Origin: Acidobacteriota bacterium
GTDB lineage: Bacteria > Acidobacteriota > Terriglobia > Acidiferrales > UBA7541
Direction of reading: 5' to 3'
Length of the DNA: 61,753 nucleotides
Assembly: GCA_003225295.1 (NCBI GenBank)
Contig: QHYZ01000086.1
Location: 1-61,753 of the forward strand
This document shows, piece after piece, positions 19,003 through 27,943 of this stretch. Positions within the stretch are counted from its first letter, which is position 1, and every line of letters begins with the position of its first letter. Position numbers and translations under genes: made by a program. Under the pieces are notes generated by a model, which had not been told where the DNA came from, searched no databases, and saw only the letters and a program-made list of their open reading frames with translations.

Positions 19003-19827
19003 CTAGTACAGGATTTCTTTTTCGCCTTTTTCCGCGATAAGGGATTGGAAGGTGGCGACGATTTTGTCGCGGCGGGCCATGACGGCGTTCACTTCATCCT
19101 TGGTCAGATAGCCTTTGGTTTCTCCCGCCAGTTCATCAGCCTTGAGGGCTTTCAGTTTTTCGAGGAGCTGGCGGTCGCATTTCACCAGGTTTTTCGGGGC
19201 GCGCAGGTCCTTGTTCTTGCGGAAGGCGCGGCTGAAATCGACCCGCCAAACGGTCCAGTCTTCGCCAATGAGTACGTTGGTGAGATTGGGATCGGTATCG
19301 TAGACCAACTCGTCGAAAACGCGGATGCGGTACATCTGCTTGTTCCACTTGTCGGGATCAGGGGGCTCGATTTTCTTTTCGACGCGCTCCACATCGTCCA
19401 TCTTGGCGGGGAGCCACCAGCTGAGCGAACCGGTTTTGCCTTGCCATTTACGTTCGACATAGACCGGCAGCATGTCGTCGAGGCCCACGAGTTCGGCTAG
19501 CTGGTAGGCCGCGATATTGTACTTGTAGGAATCGACGAAATCGATTTCCACCTTGCCGCTGGCGAGCTTCATCTCCGATTTGTGCTCGTCGATTGACTGG
19601 AACGAGGCGTCGTGCGTGATGGCGCCGTTGCTGAGGGTGAGCCGCCATGGATGAGTGATGCCCTTGCTGGAGGGTTTGCTCTTGATGACTTCGGCGGTCT
19701 GGAGAAACTGCTTGACCTGTTCTTTGGTTAGCGGGGTGTTGTCAGCGGCACGCCCAGCGATGGGGAGGATGACGCAAGCGAGAACCACCAGGAGAGGTCT
19801 CGTCAAGGGCCTGAGATATTCTTGCAT
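19003..19827 (-). CDS. Exported protein resembling a FAM20C/HipA-like kinase fold
   Basis: A 274-residue protein from MQEYLRPLTR with a Sec signal peptide (cleavage near GRAA). After about residue 100 the pattern fits an uncharacterised family I associate with an atypical kinase fold: YNIAAYQLAELVGLDDMLPVYVER (101-125), then a catalytic-loop-like YDTDPNLTNVLI (176-187, D177/D179 and N184), then WRVDFSRAF with D197 at the metal-binding Asp position. The usual ATP-binding lysine of the N-lobe is not obvious (segment HDASFQSID). It could be an active secreted kinase, a degenerate relative, or a non-kinase. The gene is divergent from the small exported protein at 20020. Confidence 0.6.
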   Translation of the reverse strand: MQEYLRPLTRPLLVVLACVILPIAGRAADNTPLTKEQVKQFLQTAEVIKSKPSSKGITHPWRLTLSNGAITHDASFQSIDEHKSEMKLASGKVEIDFVDSYKYNIAAYQLAELVGLDDMLPVYVERKWQGKTGSLSWWLPAKMDDVERVEKKIEPPDPDKWNKQMYRIRVFDELVYDTDPNLTNVLIGEDWTVWRVDFSRAFRKNKDLRAPKNLVKCDRQLLEKLKALKADELAGETKGYLTKDEVNAVMARRDKIVATFQSLIAEKGEKEILY

Positions 19828-20019
19828 GGGAGGTGTCCTCCGGAAATTGCCTACACTGTACCCCCAGGGCACGCGCGGAGACAACACCTATCGCTGCTCG
19901 GAAGTCGTTTTCGGCAGATTTTTCTTTACTATTGCCCGGCGCGGGACTATCCTCTGGCAACGAAATCTAACCCCTCGCAGTCGGTCACGCATTAACTGCT
20001 ACTAGAATAGGGAGGTCCA

Positions 20020-20385
20020 ATGAAGGTTCCGGCAACTTTATTTTCCTTGGTGCTTGCAGGAGCGGTATTTGTTGCCATGCCCGCCAGCGGCAACCAGGCC
20101 GCAGCCGATAAGAAAGAAGCAACGGCTGTGAAAAAAGAGAAGAAGTGGCAGGGCAAGGTCATCAGAATTTACAAGGACGAGTCGATGATGGACATCCAGG
20201 GCGGCCCCGCCCCCTCGGTGCAATCCAGGAAGGTCGCCTACGGCAACTCCACGGAATGGACCAAGCTTGGAAAGCCCGGGCAACAGGACGAAGTGAAGGA
20301 AGGCTCGTTTGTAATTGTGCTGGGCAAGGTAGACGATAAGGGCGTGCTGCACGCAACTCGCATTGACCTGCGGCTGCCACGATAA
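20020..20385 (+). CDS. Small exported protein, possibly DUF5666/OB-fold-like
   Basis: A 121-residue protein behind a good ribosome binding site (GGGAGGTCCA before ATG). A signal peptide is followed by a lysine-rich linker (about 30-46) and a compact beta domain: WQGKVIRIYKDESMMDIQ ... FVIVLGKVDDKGVLHATRIDLR. This pattern of a short barrel ending in 'DGVLHATRI' is seen in DUF5666-like exported proteins. Function unknown. It is convergent with the large gene ending at 20507. Confidence 0.6.
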   Translation: MKVPATLFSLVLAGAVFVAMPASGNQAAADKKEATAVKKEKKWQGKVIRIYKDESMMDIQGGPAPSVQSRKVAYGNSTEWTKLGKPGQQDEVKEGSFVIVLGKVDDKGVLHATRIDLRLPR

Positions 20386-20506
20386 CTTTTCTTGAGATGT
20401 GACGTCCCGGGGCTCTGTCCGCCTGGACAGCGGGGTTCGCTTAAATCTGCACCCAGGGGCAGCTCCGAACGACGGGTGGGGGGATTTTCTACAGGGCCGC
20501 CAAGGA

Positions 20507-23275
20507 TCAGGAATTCGCGGCGAGAGCTTCGAGGCGGAGTTTCGCCGTGCGCGCCGTTTCGCGCAGCAAGGGATCCGGATGTTCGAGGCAGCGGTTCAAT
20601 TCCGCTTCTAGGGATTTCATTCCCAGTGTTCCAATGGCATAAGCGCCGCAGGATTTAAGCCACGGATCATCGCTGGCGACTAGTTCTGCAACGGCCTGTT
20701 CGCGATTTTCCACTTTTGCGCGCACCAGGCGCTCCGCGATCCCGGCTCTCTCCTTGGGGCTCACCTTGCCGTCCAGGAGCGGCACGAGCATGCCGCGCAA
20801 TTGGGATCTTAGGACGTTCTCCAGAAATTCCAACGCATTGTCGTAGACGGTCACGTCGCTCGATTGCAATCCAAAATACACCGAGTGCAAATCCAGATGC
20901 GGATACAAAAGCCCGAGGAGACGGAAAATTCTTTCGAGCTCCTGTTGAATGGATTCACCGAGCGCGCGCCTGACAGGTTCATCGGAGTTCCCAGGGATGC
21001 GCAGCGATTCCAAGATTTGATAGGAACGATAGTGGCCCATGATTTCAGCGGCGAGAACGGTTTCAAGCAATTGCGTGTCAAGTTCGATTTCGGGATGAAA
21101 CTGGTGAATTTTGTTTAGGGCACTGATGATTTGAAAACGAACTGTCGTGTCTCTTTCGAGGAGGTTGTCTAAGAGCGCATGTGCCGCGGCAGGCGTGCCG
21201 ATGCTTGCGAGAATGGGCGGGATCGCCCGCCGGACGTCAATTGCAGAGGCAGGATCGCCGAGATGGCCGCCCAGGAGGGCGACGACCTGGTCGCCGAATT
21301 TGGCCAGGGCCTGCGCGGCGTCGCCGGAAAGTTCGTGGTTGGAAAGATGCTGCAATAGAGTTGGAGCTAGGGAGAATTTTCTGAGCGCCCCGACGGAGCG
21401 GACGGCTTGGCGCACCACGAGATTGGCGGGATCGCGAAGGAGCGTCTCGAGCAAGGGATCGAAGGAATCGGAGAGTTCGCCGAGGAGGCGGGCGACTTCC
21501 AGGCGGGTGCGTTGACCCTCCTGGCCGCCCTCGCGGGACATTTCATTGAGGATTTGACGGGCGGTTTCGAGGCTTTGGGCTTCACCGGGACGCGCCAGGT
21601 ACGCGGCTACCGCGGAGCGGATGGAAAAATCGGCGCAGTCTCCAAGTTCTGCGACAAGCGTGAGGGGATCAACGTGGGCGTGGTAAACGAGATAGAGCAT
21701 TGCTTCGGTTCGAACGCTGTGGTCGGGGTCTTTCAGCAGAAGTTGGATGGATGGGAGAACAGACTTGTCGCCGACGGCGGAGAGAACAGAGATGGCCTTT
21801 TGGCGGACTTCAGGCGCGGGATGGCTCAGCAGACCACGAATCACAGGATGAGCGGCGCGCTGACGCTCGACTTCGAAGAGGCTGAGCGCATAGAGAATTT
21901 CTTCTGGGCCGGAGGCAAGGATTTTGCTGGCTAAGAAATCCGCCGTGGAGCGGTCCAGGGCCAGCGTGGAGGCTTGTTCGGCATCGAGGCGATGCTGGCT
22001 GATGGAATCTTTCAGAAGGGCGACGTACTGCTTCCCCGCCACGTAAACGGCGCCGAGCCATCCCACTGTCAACAGCATGGCCATCCAGCTGATTTGCTGT
22101 GGCGCCCAGTGGAGCTGCGCGGCAAAGATCAGCACCACGACGCCGGCCAAGCCGTCTCCCAGGCGCCACACTACCGTGTCAATAAACCATTTTGCCCGGA
22201 GTTTCACACGGTGCGGAAGCGGCAAGTAGAGTAATTCGATCGTGGAGCGGTCGATGGAGTAGCGAAGAACTTGATCACCGCCCTTAAGGAACAAGGCGGC
22301 GCCGACGGTTCCCAAGACGAGCAAGCCAGCGGAGCCCGCCAGCACCACAATGGGAAGAACGAAAAGCATGGGGCCGATGCCGAAGCGGCGGAGCAGGCGC
22401 GTGGTCAGCAGCAATTGAAACAGCAATGCGAGGAGGCCGGCGTAAAAATAGAAATCACCGAAGAAGATCGCAAGGGCGTCTTTGCCCACACTAGACTGCT
22501 TGGCCAGAGCTTTGAATTGCCAGCCGGTTAGAGTGGTGGCGAACGAGGAAATGCAGATGACCGCGGCGATGGCTCGGAGATAGGAGGACGAAAAAACGGA
22601 ACGCATGCTGTCCTGCAGATCCTTTTGGCCGGTTCCCGCCACACCTGCAGCCGGATCCTTGCTGAGATCCATCTGGGGCTGGCCGCCTCTAGAAAGTACG
22701 GCCATGAGCACGGAACAAATGAGCAGGAGAACGGTCATGCCCAGCAGGAGACTCTCGGTGCCGAAGGCTTGGGCGACAATTTTTGAGAAGTAGCCGGCGA
22801 AAATCCAACCGCAGATGCCACCGCCACCCACCATGCCGAAAATGCGTTTTGCCTCGCGTGTGGTGAGGAGATAATTCGCCAGAGTCCATACCTGAGTCGG
22901 CGCGAGGACTGCAAAGATGCCCACCCATATATAGAAGGCCGGATAAAGCCACGCCGGATGGTAGTAGTGAGCGAGAACCCACATCAACGCGCACACGGCG
23001 GCAAAGAACAAAGGGCTGCCCACCAGCAAACTACCGAGTGAGGTACGACGCCCCAATCGCAAGTAGACGACAACGACGAAGCCAACTAGTACGCCGCTAG
23101 CGATGTCCGCATAGGGCAGCCGAACGGCCGGGAATTGCGCGAGAAACAAGGCGTTGCTAGCTACTTTACCGATGACGCTGGCGCTGATGGTGAGAAACAG
23201 ACAAGAGCTCAGGAGGACGCCGCGGCGCAAATCCCCCGGATGAATATTCAGAGCCCGCTCAATCCAGCGGTTCAT
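20507..23275 (-). CDS. ATP/ADP-translocase-like membrane protein fused to HEAT repeats
   Basis: A 922-residue protein in two halves. Residues 1 to about 420 are a 10-12 helix carrier with features of the nucleotide transporter (Npt/TlcA) branch of the MFS superfamily: an EAKRIFGMVGGGGICGWIFAGYF segment, and STIELLYLPLPHRVKLRAKWFIDTVVWRLGDGLAG at about 340-375. From about 440 to the end there are tandem HEAT/armadillo-type repeats, such as HPAPEVRQKAISVLSAVGDKSVLP and DPDHSVRTEAMLYL. ATP/ADP carriers are best known from intracellular parasites and plastids, whereas soil acidobacteria do have this fusion. Transport substrate and the role of the repeat domain are unknown. Confidence 0.75.
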   Translation of the reverse strand: MNRWIERALNIHPGDLRRGVLLSSCLFLTISASVIGKVASNALFLAQFPAVRLPYADIASGVLVGFVVVVYLRLGRRTSLGSLLVGSPLFFAAVCALMWVLAHYYHPAWLYPAFYIWVGIFAVLAPTQVWTLANYLLTTREAKRIFGMVGGGGICGWIFAGYFSKIVAQAFGTESLLLGMTVLLLICSVLMAVLSRGGQPQMDLSKDPAAGVAGTGQKDLQDSMRSVFSSSYLRAIAAVICISSFATTLTGWQFKALAKQSSVGKDALAIFFGDFYFYAGLLALLFQLLLTTRLLRRFGIGPMLFVLPIVVLAGSAGLLVLGTVGAALFLKGGDQVLRYSIDRSTIELLYLPLPHRVKLRAKWFIDTVVWRLGDGLAGVVVLIFAAQLHWAPQQISWMAMLLTVGWLGAVYVAGKQYVALLKDSISQHRLDAEQASTLALDRSTADFLASKILASGPEEILYALSLFEVERQRAAHPVIRGLLSHPAPEVRQKAISVLSAVGDKSVLPSIQLLLKDPDHSVRTEAMLYLVYHAHVDPLTLVAELGDCADFSIRSAVAAYLARPGEAQSLETARQILNEMSREGGQEGQRTRLEVARLLGELSDSFDPLLETLLRDPANLVVRQAVRSVGALRKFSLAPTLLQHLSNHELSGDAAQALAKFGDQVVALLGGHLGDPASAIDVRRAIPPILASIGTPAAAHALLDNLLERDTTVRFQIISALNKIHQFHPEIELDTQLLETVLAAEIMGHYRSYQILESLRIPGNSDEPVRRALGESIQQELERIFRLLGLLYPHLDLHSVYFGLQSSDVTVYDNALEFLENVLRSQLRGMLVPLLDGKVSPKERAGIAERLVRAKVENREQAVAELVASDDPWLKSCGAYAIGTLGMKSLEAELNRCLEHPDPLLRETARTAKLRLEALAANS

Positions 23276-23314
23276 CTCTAGAACCCTTTCTCACGCGTGC
23301 CCCCAAGTTAACAT

Positions 23315-24562
23315 CTAGTGCTCTGTCCCCGCGGACTGCAGAGGTTTTTCCTCGAACAGCACCTCCTGTCCGCCCAAGTACTCGGCAGTGAATTTTCTTC
23401 CGGCGCGGATTTCGAGCGCCGAGGCCTGGCCGCCCCTCCAATAGGTCGAGAGCATGCCGGTGTCGATGAGGAAGACCTTTCCTCCAAAGCGGCATCGGAT
23501 GTGTGCCGCCTGCTGTACCGTGTGGCCGACGACGATGTGCGTTGCATCGTAGGCCGCGAGTACTTTGCCGACTTGCAGGGCGCCCTCCTCCTCGCTCCAT
23601 TGGTCGTAGCCGCGAAACCACAAAGGGCCGTCGTCACGCATGCACAGCCATTTGTCAAAACCGAGGAGGCGCACCAGCCTGGCTTGATATTCCGCGTCGG
23701 GCGCCGTATCCCCCGCTCGGTCGGCAATCAATTGCGCTTGTACCGCCATGGCCACTTCCTGGACGGTGAAGAACGACAGAATCAGCTTGCGCGAAATCAA
23801 ATATTCCTTTGTCTTGTCGAATTCTTCGATTTCTTCTTGTACTTGGGAGTTTATCTGATCGAGTTTCATGGAAGTCACATTGGGTGAGATTCCGCCGTGC
23901 AAGAAGATGACTCCCTCGATTTTGGCTACCGCTGCATGGTGTCGCAGCCACTTCCCGTACTTTCCCTCGGGACTCATGGCATCGCGATACTCCAGAAAGC
24001 CAGCCGGATGTTTCAACATCCACTCTTCTTCCGTGACGGGCAACAGAGGTTCTTTGAGAGCCGCCAACAATTGCGCGTGGCTCGTGTACCAAGCTGCGTA
24101 TTCCTGATAGGCAGCGCTGCGCCGCTTCTCGGACTGGTGGTCCGCAAAAATGGCGTAGTTCTGAGGCGTGACGTAGCGCAGGTCGCCCAAAAGGTTCATT
24201 ACCTCGTGGTTGCCGAGCAAGGCCACGACTTGCCCTCCCGTTTTTGCGGCTTCTTTCTCCAGCCCCATGAGTAGGTCCATGGCCTCACGTCCCTGGGGGC
24301 CGCGGTCGATGAGGTCTCCTGTTTGAACCAGCGCGGCGTTATCGCCGGTCCAATGGTGCTGGGCGTCTATTAAGCCAACCTTTTTGAGGAGCAGGCAAAA
24401 ATCATCAAAATCACCGTGCACGTCGCCTATAGCGATCAACAGTTCCGGTGGCTTGTCGGAACTTTTCGCGGAGTTCGAACAGAGGAGACCGAGAGCCAGC
24501 AACAAGAGCGCAAGCGCGCCACACGCTCGGCGGAAAAGGGTGCCAGCAGGACGGCTCACCAT
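23315..24562 (-). CDS. Exported PPP-family (Shewanella-like) phosphatase
   Basis: A 415-residue protein from MVSRPAGTLF, with AAAGGAGACAG just upstream and a signal peptide (residues about 12-33). The metallophosphatase motifs are in order: GDVHG (46-50), GDLIDRG (82-88), GNHE (117-120), HGGISPN and VVGHTV. GDxHG-GDxxDRG-GNHE with HGG and GHT is the PPP pattern; the exported bacterial form resembles Shewanella-like phosphatases, which dephosphorylate phosphotyrosine or small phosphoesters. The frame is open upstream to 24682, but that part is lysine-rich and has no ribosome binding site. It lies 39 bases upstream of the nucleotide-carrier gene, in the same direction. Confidence 0.88.
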   Translation of the reverse strand: MVSRPAGTLFRRACGALALLLLALGLLCSNSAKSSDKPPELLIAIGDVHGDFDDFCLLLKKVGLIDAQHHWTGDNAALVQTGDLIDRGPQGREAMDLLMGLEKEAAKTGGQVVALLGNHEVMNLLGDLRYVTPQNYAIFADHQSEKRRSAAYQEYAAWYTSHAQLLAALKEPLLPVTEEEWMLKHPAGFLEYRDAMSPEGKYGKWLRHHAAVAKIEGVIFLHGGISPNVTSMKLDQINSQVQEEIEEFDKTKEYLISRKLILSFFTVQEVAMAVQAQLIADRAGDTAPDAEYQARLVRLLGFDKWLCMRDDGPLWFRGYDQWSEEEGALQVGKVLAAYDATHIVVGHTVQQAAHIRCRFGGKVFLIDTGMLSTYWRGGQASALEIRAGRKFTAEYLGGQEVLFEEKPLQSAGTEH

Positions 24563-24702
24563 CTGGCTGTCTCCTTTTTCGAAGATGGAGCGGATTTCGT
24601 AGGAGCCCCTAGGTTCAGCACGCAGTGTGTGTTTGTGTTTTTTTTGTTTTTTGTTTGTATGCCCTTCTGGTGCGCAAGTCAAATGATTTCCCTACCCCTG
24701 GG

Positions 24703-24735
24703 GCCGTAAAGCCCCGAACTTCAGGCCGGGGATAT
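24703..24735 (-). repeat. IS200-type terminal hairpin after the tnpA relic
   Basis: On the minus strand, ATATCCCCGGCC followed by GGGGCTTTACGGC starts six bases after the tnpA stop. The same two blocks occur at 1103-1134 on the plus strand with no tnpA beside them. This is the expected place of the right-end hairpin of an IS200-type element. Confidence 0.6.
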
Positions 24736-24741
24736 ACGACG

Positions 24742-24919
24742 TCAGCGCGGCTTCTTGTGCTGCTCGATATAATTCTTGAGAATGTTGCGGGGGGCGCTGC
24801 CGCAACTGGCGGCGAAATAGGAAGGTGACCACAACACGCTTTGCCAATAGCGGCGCGCTAAATCAGGTCGCTCCTCCCCGGAGCATGCCACTGGAAACGG
24901 CTTTGAGCGAATTGACCTG
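24742..24919 (-). pseudogene. tnpA: IS200-type TnpA (Y1 transposase), frameshifted C-terminal relic
   Basis: On the minus strand the frame from 24919 reads QVNSLKAVSSGMLR and soon hits a stop; one base out of phase it continues ERPDLARRYWQSVLW-SPSYFAASCGSAPRN and ends with YIEQHKKPR at the TGA 24742-24744. Joined, these match the end of IS200/IS605 TnpA (NSLKGVSSRxLR ... LWSPSYFAxSCGGAP ... YIE). One extra C in the run at 24876-24879 explains the shift. The catalytic HUH motif and most of the protein are missing, so this is a dead relic. It lies between the ADOP permease and the phosphatase. Confidence 0.85.
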
Positions 24920-25034
24920 CCGCTGACCTCACGACCAGCAGCAAAACGCAGGGCCAGGATGGATCGCTTTCTCCTTTCCTGTGAGACTCTTTCATTCTCT
25001 ACTTCATGGCGGTTTAATCCTGCGCACCCATAAG

Positions 25035-27692
25035 CTATTCGTAACGCAGGGCGACCATGGGGTCGACACGCATGGCGCGGCGTGCCGGCACGTAGGACGC
25101 GGCAAGGGCCACGAGCAACAAAAGAATCGTGACGCCCGCGAAGGTCAGCGGGTCGTTTGCCGGAACGCCGTAGAGCAGGCCGGTCATCAGCCGTGTCAAC
25201 CCCAGAGCGGCGACCACGCCGATGGCCACCCCGCCGAGGGCCAGTGTAGTTCCCTGGCGCAGCACCAGGCTTAGCACGTCTTGGTGTTGTGCACCGAGCG
25301 CGACGCGAATTCCAATCTCGCGTGTGCGCTGGGCCACGGAATAGGCGGTGACTCCGTAGAGCCCCACGGTGGCCAGGGTGAGAGCAAGACCCGCGAAGAG
25401 ACCTAGCAGGAGGACGTTGAACGCCTGCGCGGCCACTGAAGCGGAACGTACCTGCGACATGGTGCGCATCCGCGAAATCGGCAGATCCTTGTCGATGCTC
25501 CAAATGGCATCGCGCACCTCCGAGGACACCGAAACAGGGTTGCCCGCTGAGCGGACCACCCAGTCACGCAACAAACCGTTCCCCTCGAATTGCGAGACCG
25601 AGAAATACATCGTTGGCCGGGGACGACTGGCGACGTCGAATTCACGAAGGTCTCCGATGACTCCCACGACTTGCAGCCAGGGCGCATGTTCATCGGGCGA
25701 GCCCTCGTTGATGCGCTTGCCGAGCGGATCTTCGTTCGGCCAGTAAGTACGCGCCATGCTCTGATTGATTACCACCACCTGCTGGGTTCCTGGCGTGTCG
25801 CTCCAGGAGAAGTCCCTTCCGGCAATCAAGGGAATCGCCATCGTTTCGAAGTATCCGGGAGAAACGATGTCATAGTCGGCCATAGGTAGTGCCCCGGGTA
25901 GTGCCACGGGACGGCCGTCGATGCGGAAACCTTTGCTCGCCCGATAAAGAGTCAGCGGCAAAAATGAGATGGCAGCGGCGTGTTGCACGCCGGGGAGAGT
26001 TCCAATTTTGTCCAAAGCCAGCTGGTAGTAAGCCGCTCTTTGCGACAATTGGGTGTACTTTTCGCCTCGCGGAATGACGCGGAACGTCAGCAGACCTTCT
26101 GGCTGGAATCCCAACGGAACTCGCTCAAGAGCCAGGAAGCTGCGGAGAAGAAGCCCGCCGCCGACCAGTACGACAACACCCAGCGCGGTTTCCGCTACGA
26201 TCAGCAAGTGGCGTACCCGCAGGCCCGAACCGGCTGGGGATTCGCGGGCTCCCTCTTTTAATGAGTCGCGCAAATTGCTCCGCGTCGCGGCGAGGGCGGG
26301 CGCGATTCCAAAGAGCAAGGCGGCCAAGAGCGAAATCGCCAGGGTAAACGCAAGCACTGTTCCATTGACGCCGATATCGCCGAAGAGCGGAAGGTCATGC
26401 GGGCTGATCGCCTGCAGCGCCTTCATGCCCCAGAGCGCTAGGAGCAGGCCCGAGCCACCACCTAGGAACGCAAGAAGCATGTTTTCCGTCAGCAGCTGGC
26501 GGAGAATGCGCATACGGTGGGCCCCGAGCGCCACACGCACAGCAATTTCACGCCTGCGTGCGGAAGCGCGGGCCATCAACAGATTCGCGACGTTGGCGCA
26601 AACCATGAGAAGGACAAAACCGACGGCACCAAGAAGAACTAAAAGAGCAGTGCGCACGTTCCCGACGATCTGATCGTGCAGCGAAACCAGATTGACACCA
26701 ACACCCGTGTTTGACTGCGGATACTGGTCGGCGAGGTGGCGCGCTACCCCATCCATGTGGGCCTGGGCCTGCGCCAGCGTCACACGAGATTTCAGTCGAG
26801 CGATGACGTTCAGATTGTGGCTCCCGTGATTGGCAAGCTGTGACGGGCTGAGGGCCAGTGGAACCCAGAGCTGGTCTTCTGGACCAGAGACGTGGAAGTT
26901 CGCGGGATCTGGGAACAGGAAATCGCGGGGCATAACGCCGACGACGGTGTAGCTGACCCCATCGAGAAGAATCTTCTTGTTCACGATTTCGGGATCTGCG
27001 CCAAAGCGGCTGACCCACAGGCCGTGGCCCATCACGACCACATGCGCACGGCCGGGGACGTCCTCGTCGGCGGTGAACACACGTCCGAAAGCAGCATTGA
27101 CCTGCAGCAGGGAAAACAGATTTGCCGAAACGGCCTCGCCCTCGACGCGCGCCGGTTCGCTGCCGCCAGTCAGATTGAAACTGCGGTCTTGGATGGCGCT
27201 CATAGCCTCAAAAACGGAGTTCTGCGTCTGCCAGTCGGCGAAATTCCCGGGCGCAGGCTCGTTTTGGTCCTTTTCATAGAACGGCAGGCGAACTTTTTCC
27301 CACACCATTACCAGACCATCAGCGTCGGGATAGGGCAGGCGCTGAAGCAGGACGACATTGACGACGGAGAAAATCGCGGTGTTGGCGCCGATGCCGAGCG
27401 CCAGAGTGAGAATAGCGATGGCGGTGAAGCTCGGATTCTTGCCGAGCATGCGCAGACCGTAGCGAACATCGGCGAGAAATTCCTCGACGGATGGCCATCG
27501 CCAGACCTTGTGGCTGTCCTCTTCAATCAAAGTTACGTTTCCAAACTCGCGACGAGCAGCCGCTGCGGCTTCCTTCCTAGACACGCCGCTCGCAACCAGC
27601 TCCTCGATCTTTTCCTCCAGGTGTTCCCGAATCTCTTCCGAGAGTTCGCCATAGAGCTTTCGCCGCGAGATCAGTTGCTTCGGCCAGTTCAT
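25035..27692 (-). CDS. ADOP-family (MacB/FtsX-like) orphan ABC permease
   Basis: An 885-residue protein. The N-terminal soluble part (about 1-75) is the ADOP prefix: EEIREHLEEKIEELVASGVS, EAAAAARREFGN. Then comes the MacB-type unit [20 protein letters not shown] with the first membrane helix, a large periplasmic domain, and the FtsX helices (about 345-480). A second periplasmic domain and helices at about 760-885 follow, ending in DPMVALRYE. ADOP proteins are duplicated permeases found without an ATPase gene; none is nearby. Export of lipids, peptides or toxins, or mechanotransduction, has been guessed from MacB. The ATG overlaps the TGA of the degenerate padR upstream. Confidence 0.92.
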   Translation of the reverse strand: MNWPKQLISRRKLYGELSEEIREHLEEKIEELVASGVSRKEAAAAARREFGNVTLIEEDSHKVWRWPSVEEFLADVRYGLRMLGKNPSFTAIAILTLALGIGANTAIFSVVNVVLLQRLPYPDADGLVMVWEKVRLPFYEKDQNEPAPGNFADWQTQNSVFEAMSAIQDRSFNLTGGSEPARVEGEAVSANLFSLLQVNAAFGRVFTADEDVPGRAHVVVMGHGLWVSRFGADPEIVNKKILLDGVSYTVVGVMPRDFLFPDPANFHVSGPEDQLWVPLALSPSQLANHGSHNLNVIARLKSRVTLAQAQAHMDGVARHLADQYPQSNTGVGVNLVSLHDQIVGNVRTALLVLLGAVGFVLLMVCANVANLLMARASARRREIAVRVALGAHRMRILRQLLTENMLLAFLGGGSGLLLALWGMKALQAISPHDLPLFGDIGVNGTVLAFTLAISLLAALLFGIAPALAATRSNLRDSLKEGARESPAGSGLRVRHLLIVAETALGVVVLVGGGLLLRSFLALERVPLGFQPEGLLTFRVIPRGEKYTQLSQRAAYYQLALDKIGTLPGVQHAAAISFLPLTLYRASKGFRIDGRPVALPGALPMADYDIVSPGYFETMAIPLIAGRDFSWSDTPGTQQVVVINQSMARTYWPNEDPLGKRINEGSPDEHAPWLQVVGVIGDLREFDVASRPRPTMYFSVSQFEGNGLLRDWVVRSAGNPVSVSSEVRDAIWSIDKDLPISRMRTMSQVRSASVAAQAFNVLLLGLFAGLALTLATVGLYGVTAYSVAQRTREIGIRVALGAQHQDVLSLVLRQGTTLALGGVAIGVVAALGLTRLMTGLLYGVPANDPLTFAGVTILLLLVALAASYVPARRAMRVDPMVALRYE

Positions 27693-27853
27693 GATTCACC
27701 CGGCCCCAAGACTCGCGTAATTCCTTCGAGCGTTCGCCTGAAACTCGACACTTCCCTTTCCAGGTGCTCTTCGATCTGCAGCAAATCGCTGGAGGTTCGC
27801 CCCAGGGTGTAGCCGTGCAGGGGCTGTCGTTCGAGCGTTCGAAGAACCATCAT
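27689..27853 (-). pseudogene. Internally deleted PadR-family regulator
   Basis: Minus strand from ATG at 27853, 54 residues: MMVLRTLERQPLHGYTLG, then RTSSDLLQIEE, then HLEREVSSFRRTLEGITRVL and the stop. The first part matches helices of PadR (compare LILKTLALEPMHGYGIAVRL in the intact regulator at 44879) and the last part matches the PadR C-terminal helix. About 40 residues between them (recognition helix and wing) and a few near the start are gone. The TGA overlaps the ATG of the ADOP gene, as in intact padR-adop pairs. It may now serve only as a translational leader. Confidence 0.72.
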
Positions 27854-27896
27854 CCTGGCTCATGATTTCGCCGGTCGGCTTTCGTCCTACACTTGT

Positions 27897-27943
27897 CTCT
27901 ACTAGGCGTAGAGTAACATAGTCTTACGAATTGCCCTTGTCAA
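27897..27943 (-). promoter_or_regulatory. Promoter with overlapping operator-like dyad for the padR-relic/ADOP operon
   Basis: On the minus strand TTGACA (27938-27943), 17 bases, then TATGTT (27915-27920) forms a near-consensus vegetative promoter. Immediately downstream, where transcription would start, is the dyad CTCTAC-N5-GTAGAG (27897-27913). A PadR-type repressor would be expected to bind such a site. Since the local PadR is broken, the operon may be unregulated or controlled by a paralogue (inference). Confidence 0.6.

Noticed and set aside
24742-25503. 253-codon frame on the minus strand
   Set aside because: Only its last 50 or so codons are meaningful (the tnpA relic); the rest is out of frame within the ADOP permease gene.
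26892-27812. 306-codon open frame on the plus strand
   Set aside because: Antisense to the ADOP permease and the padR relic; no domain.
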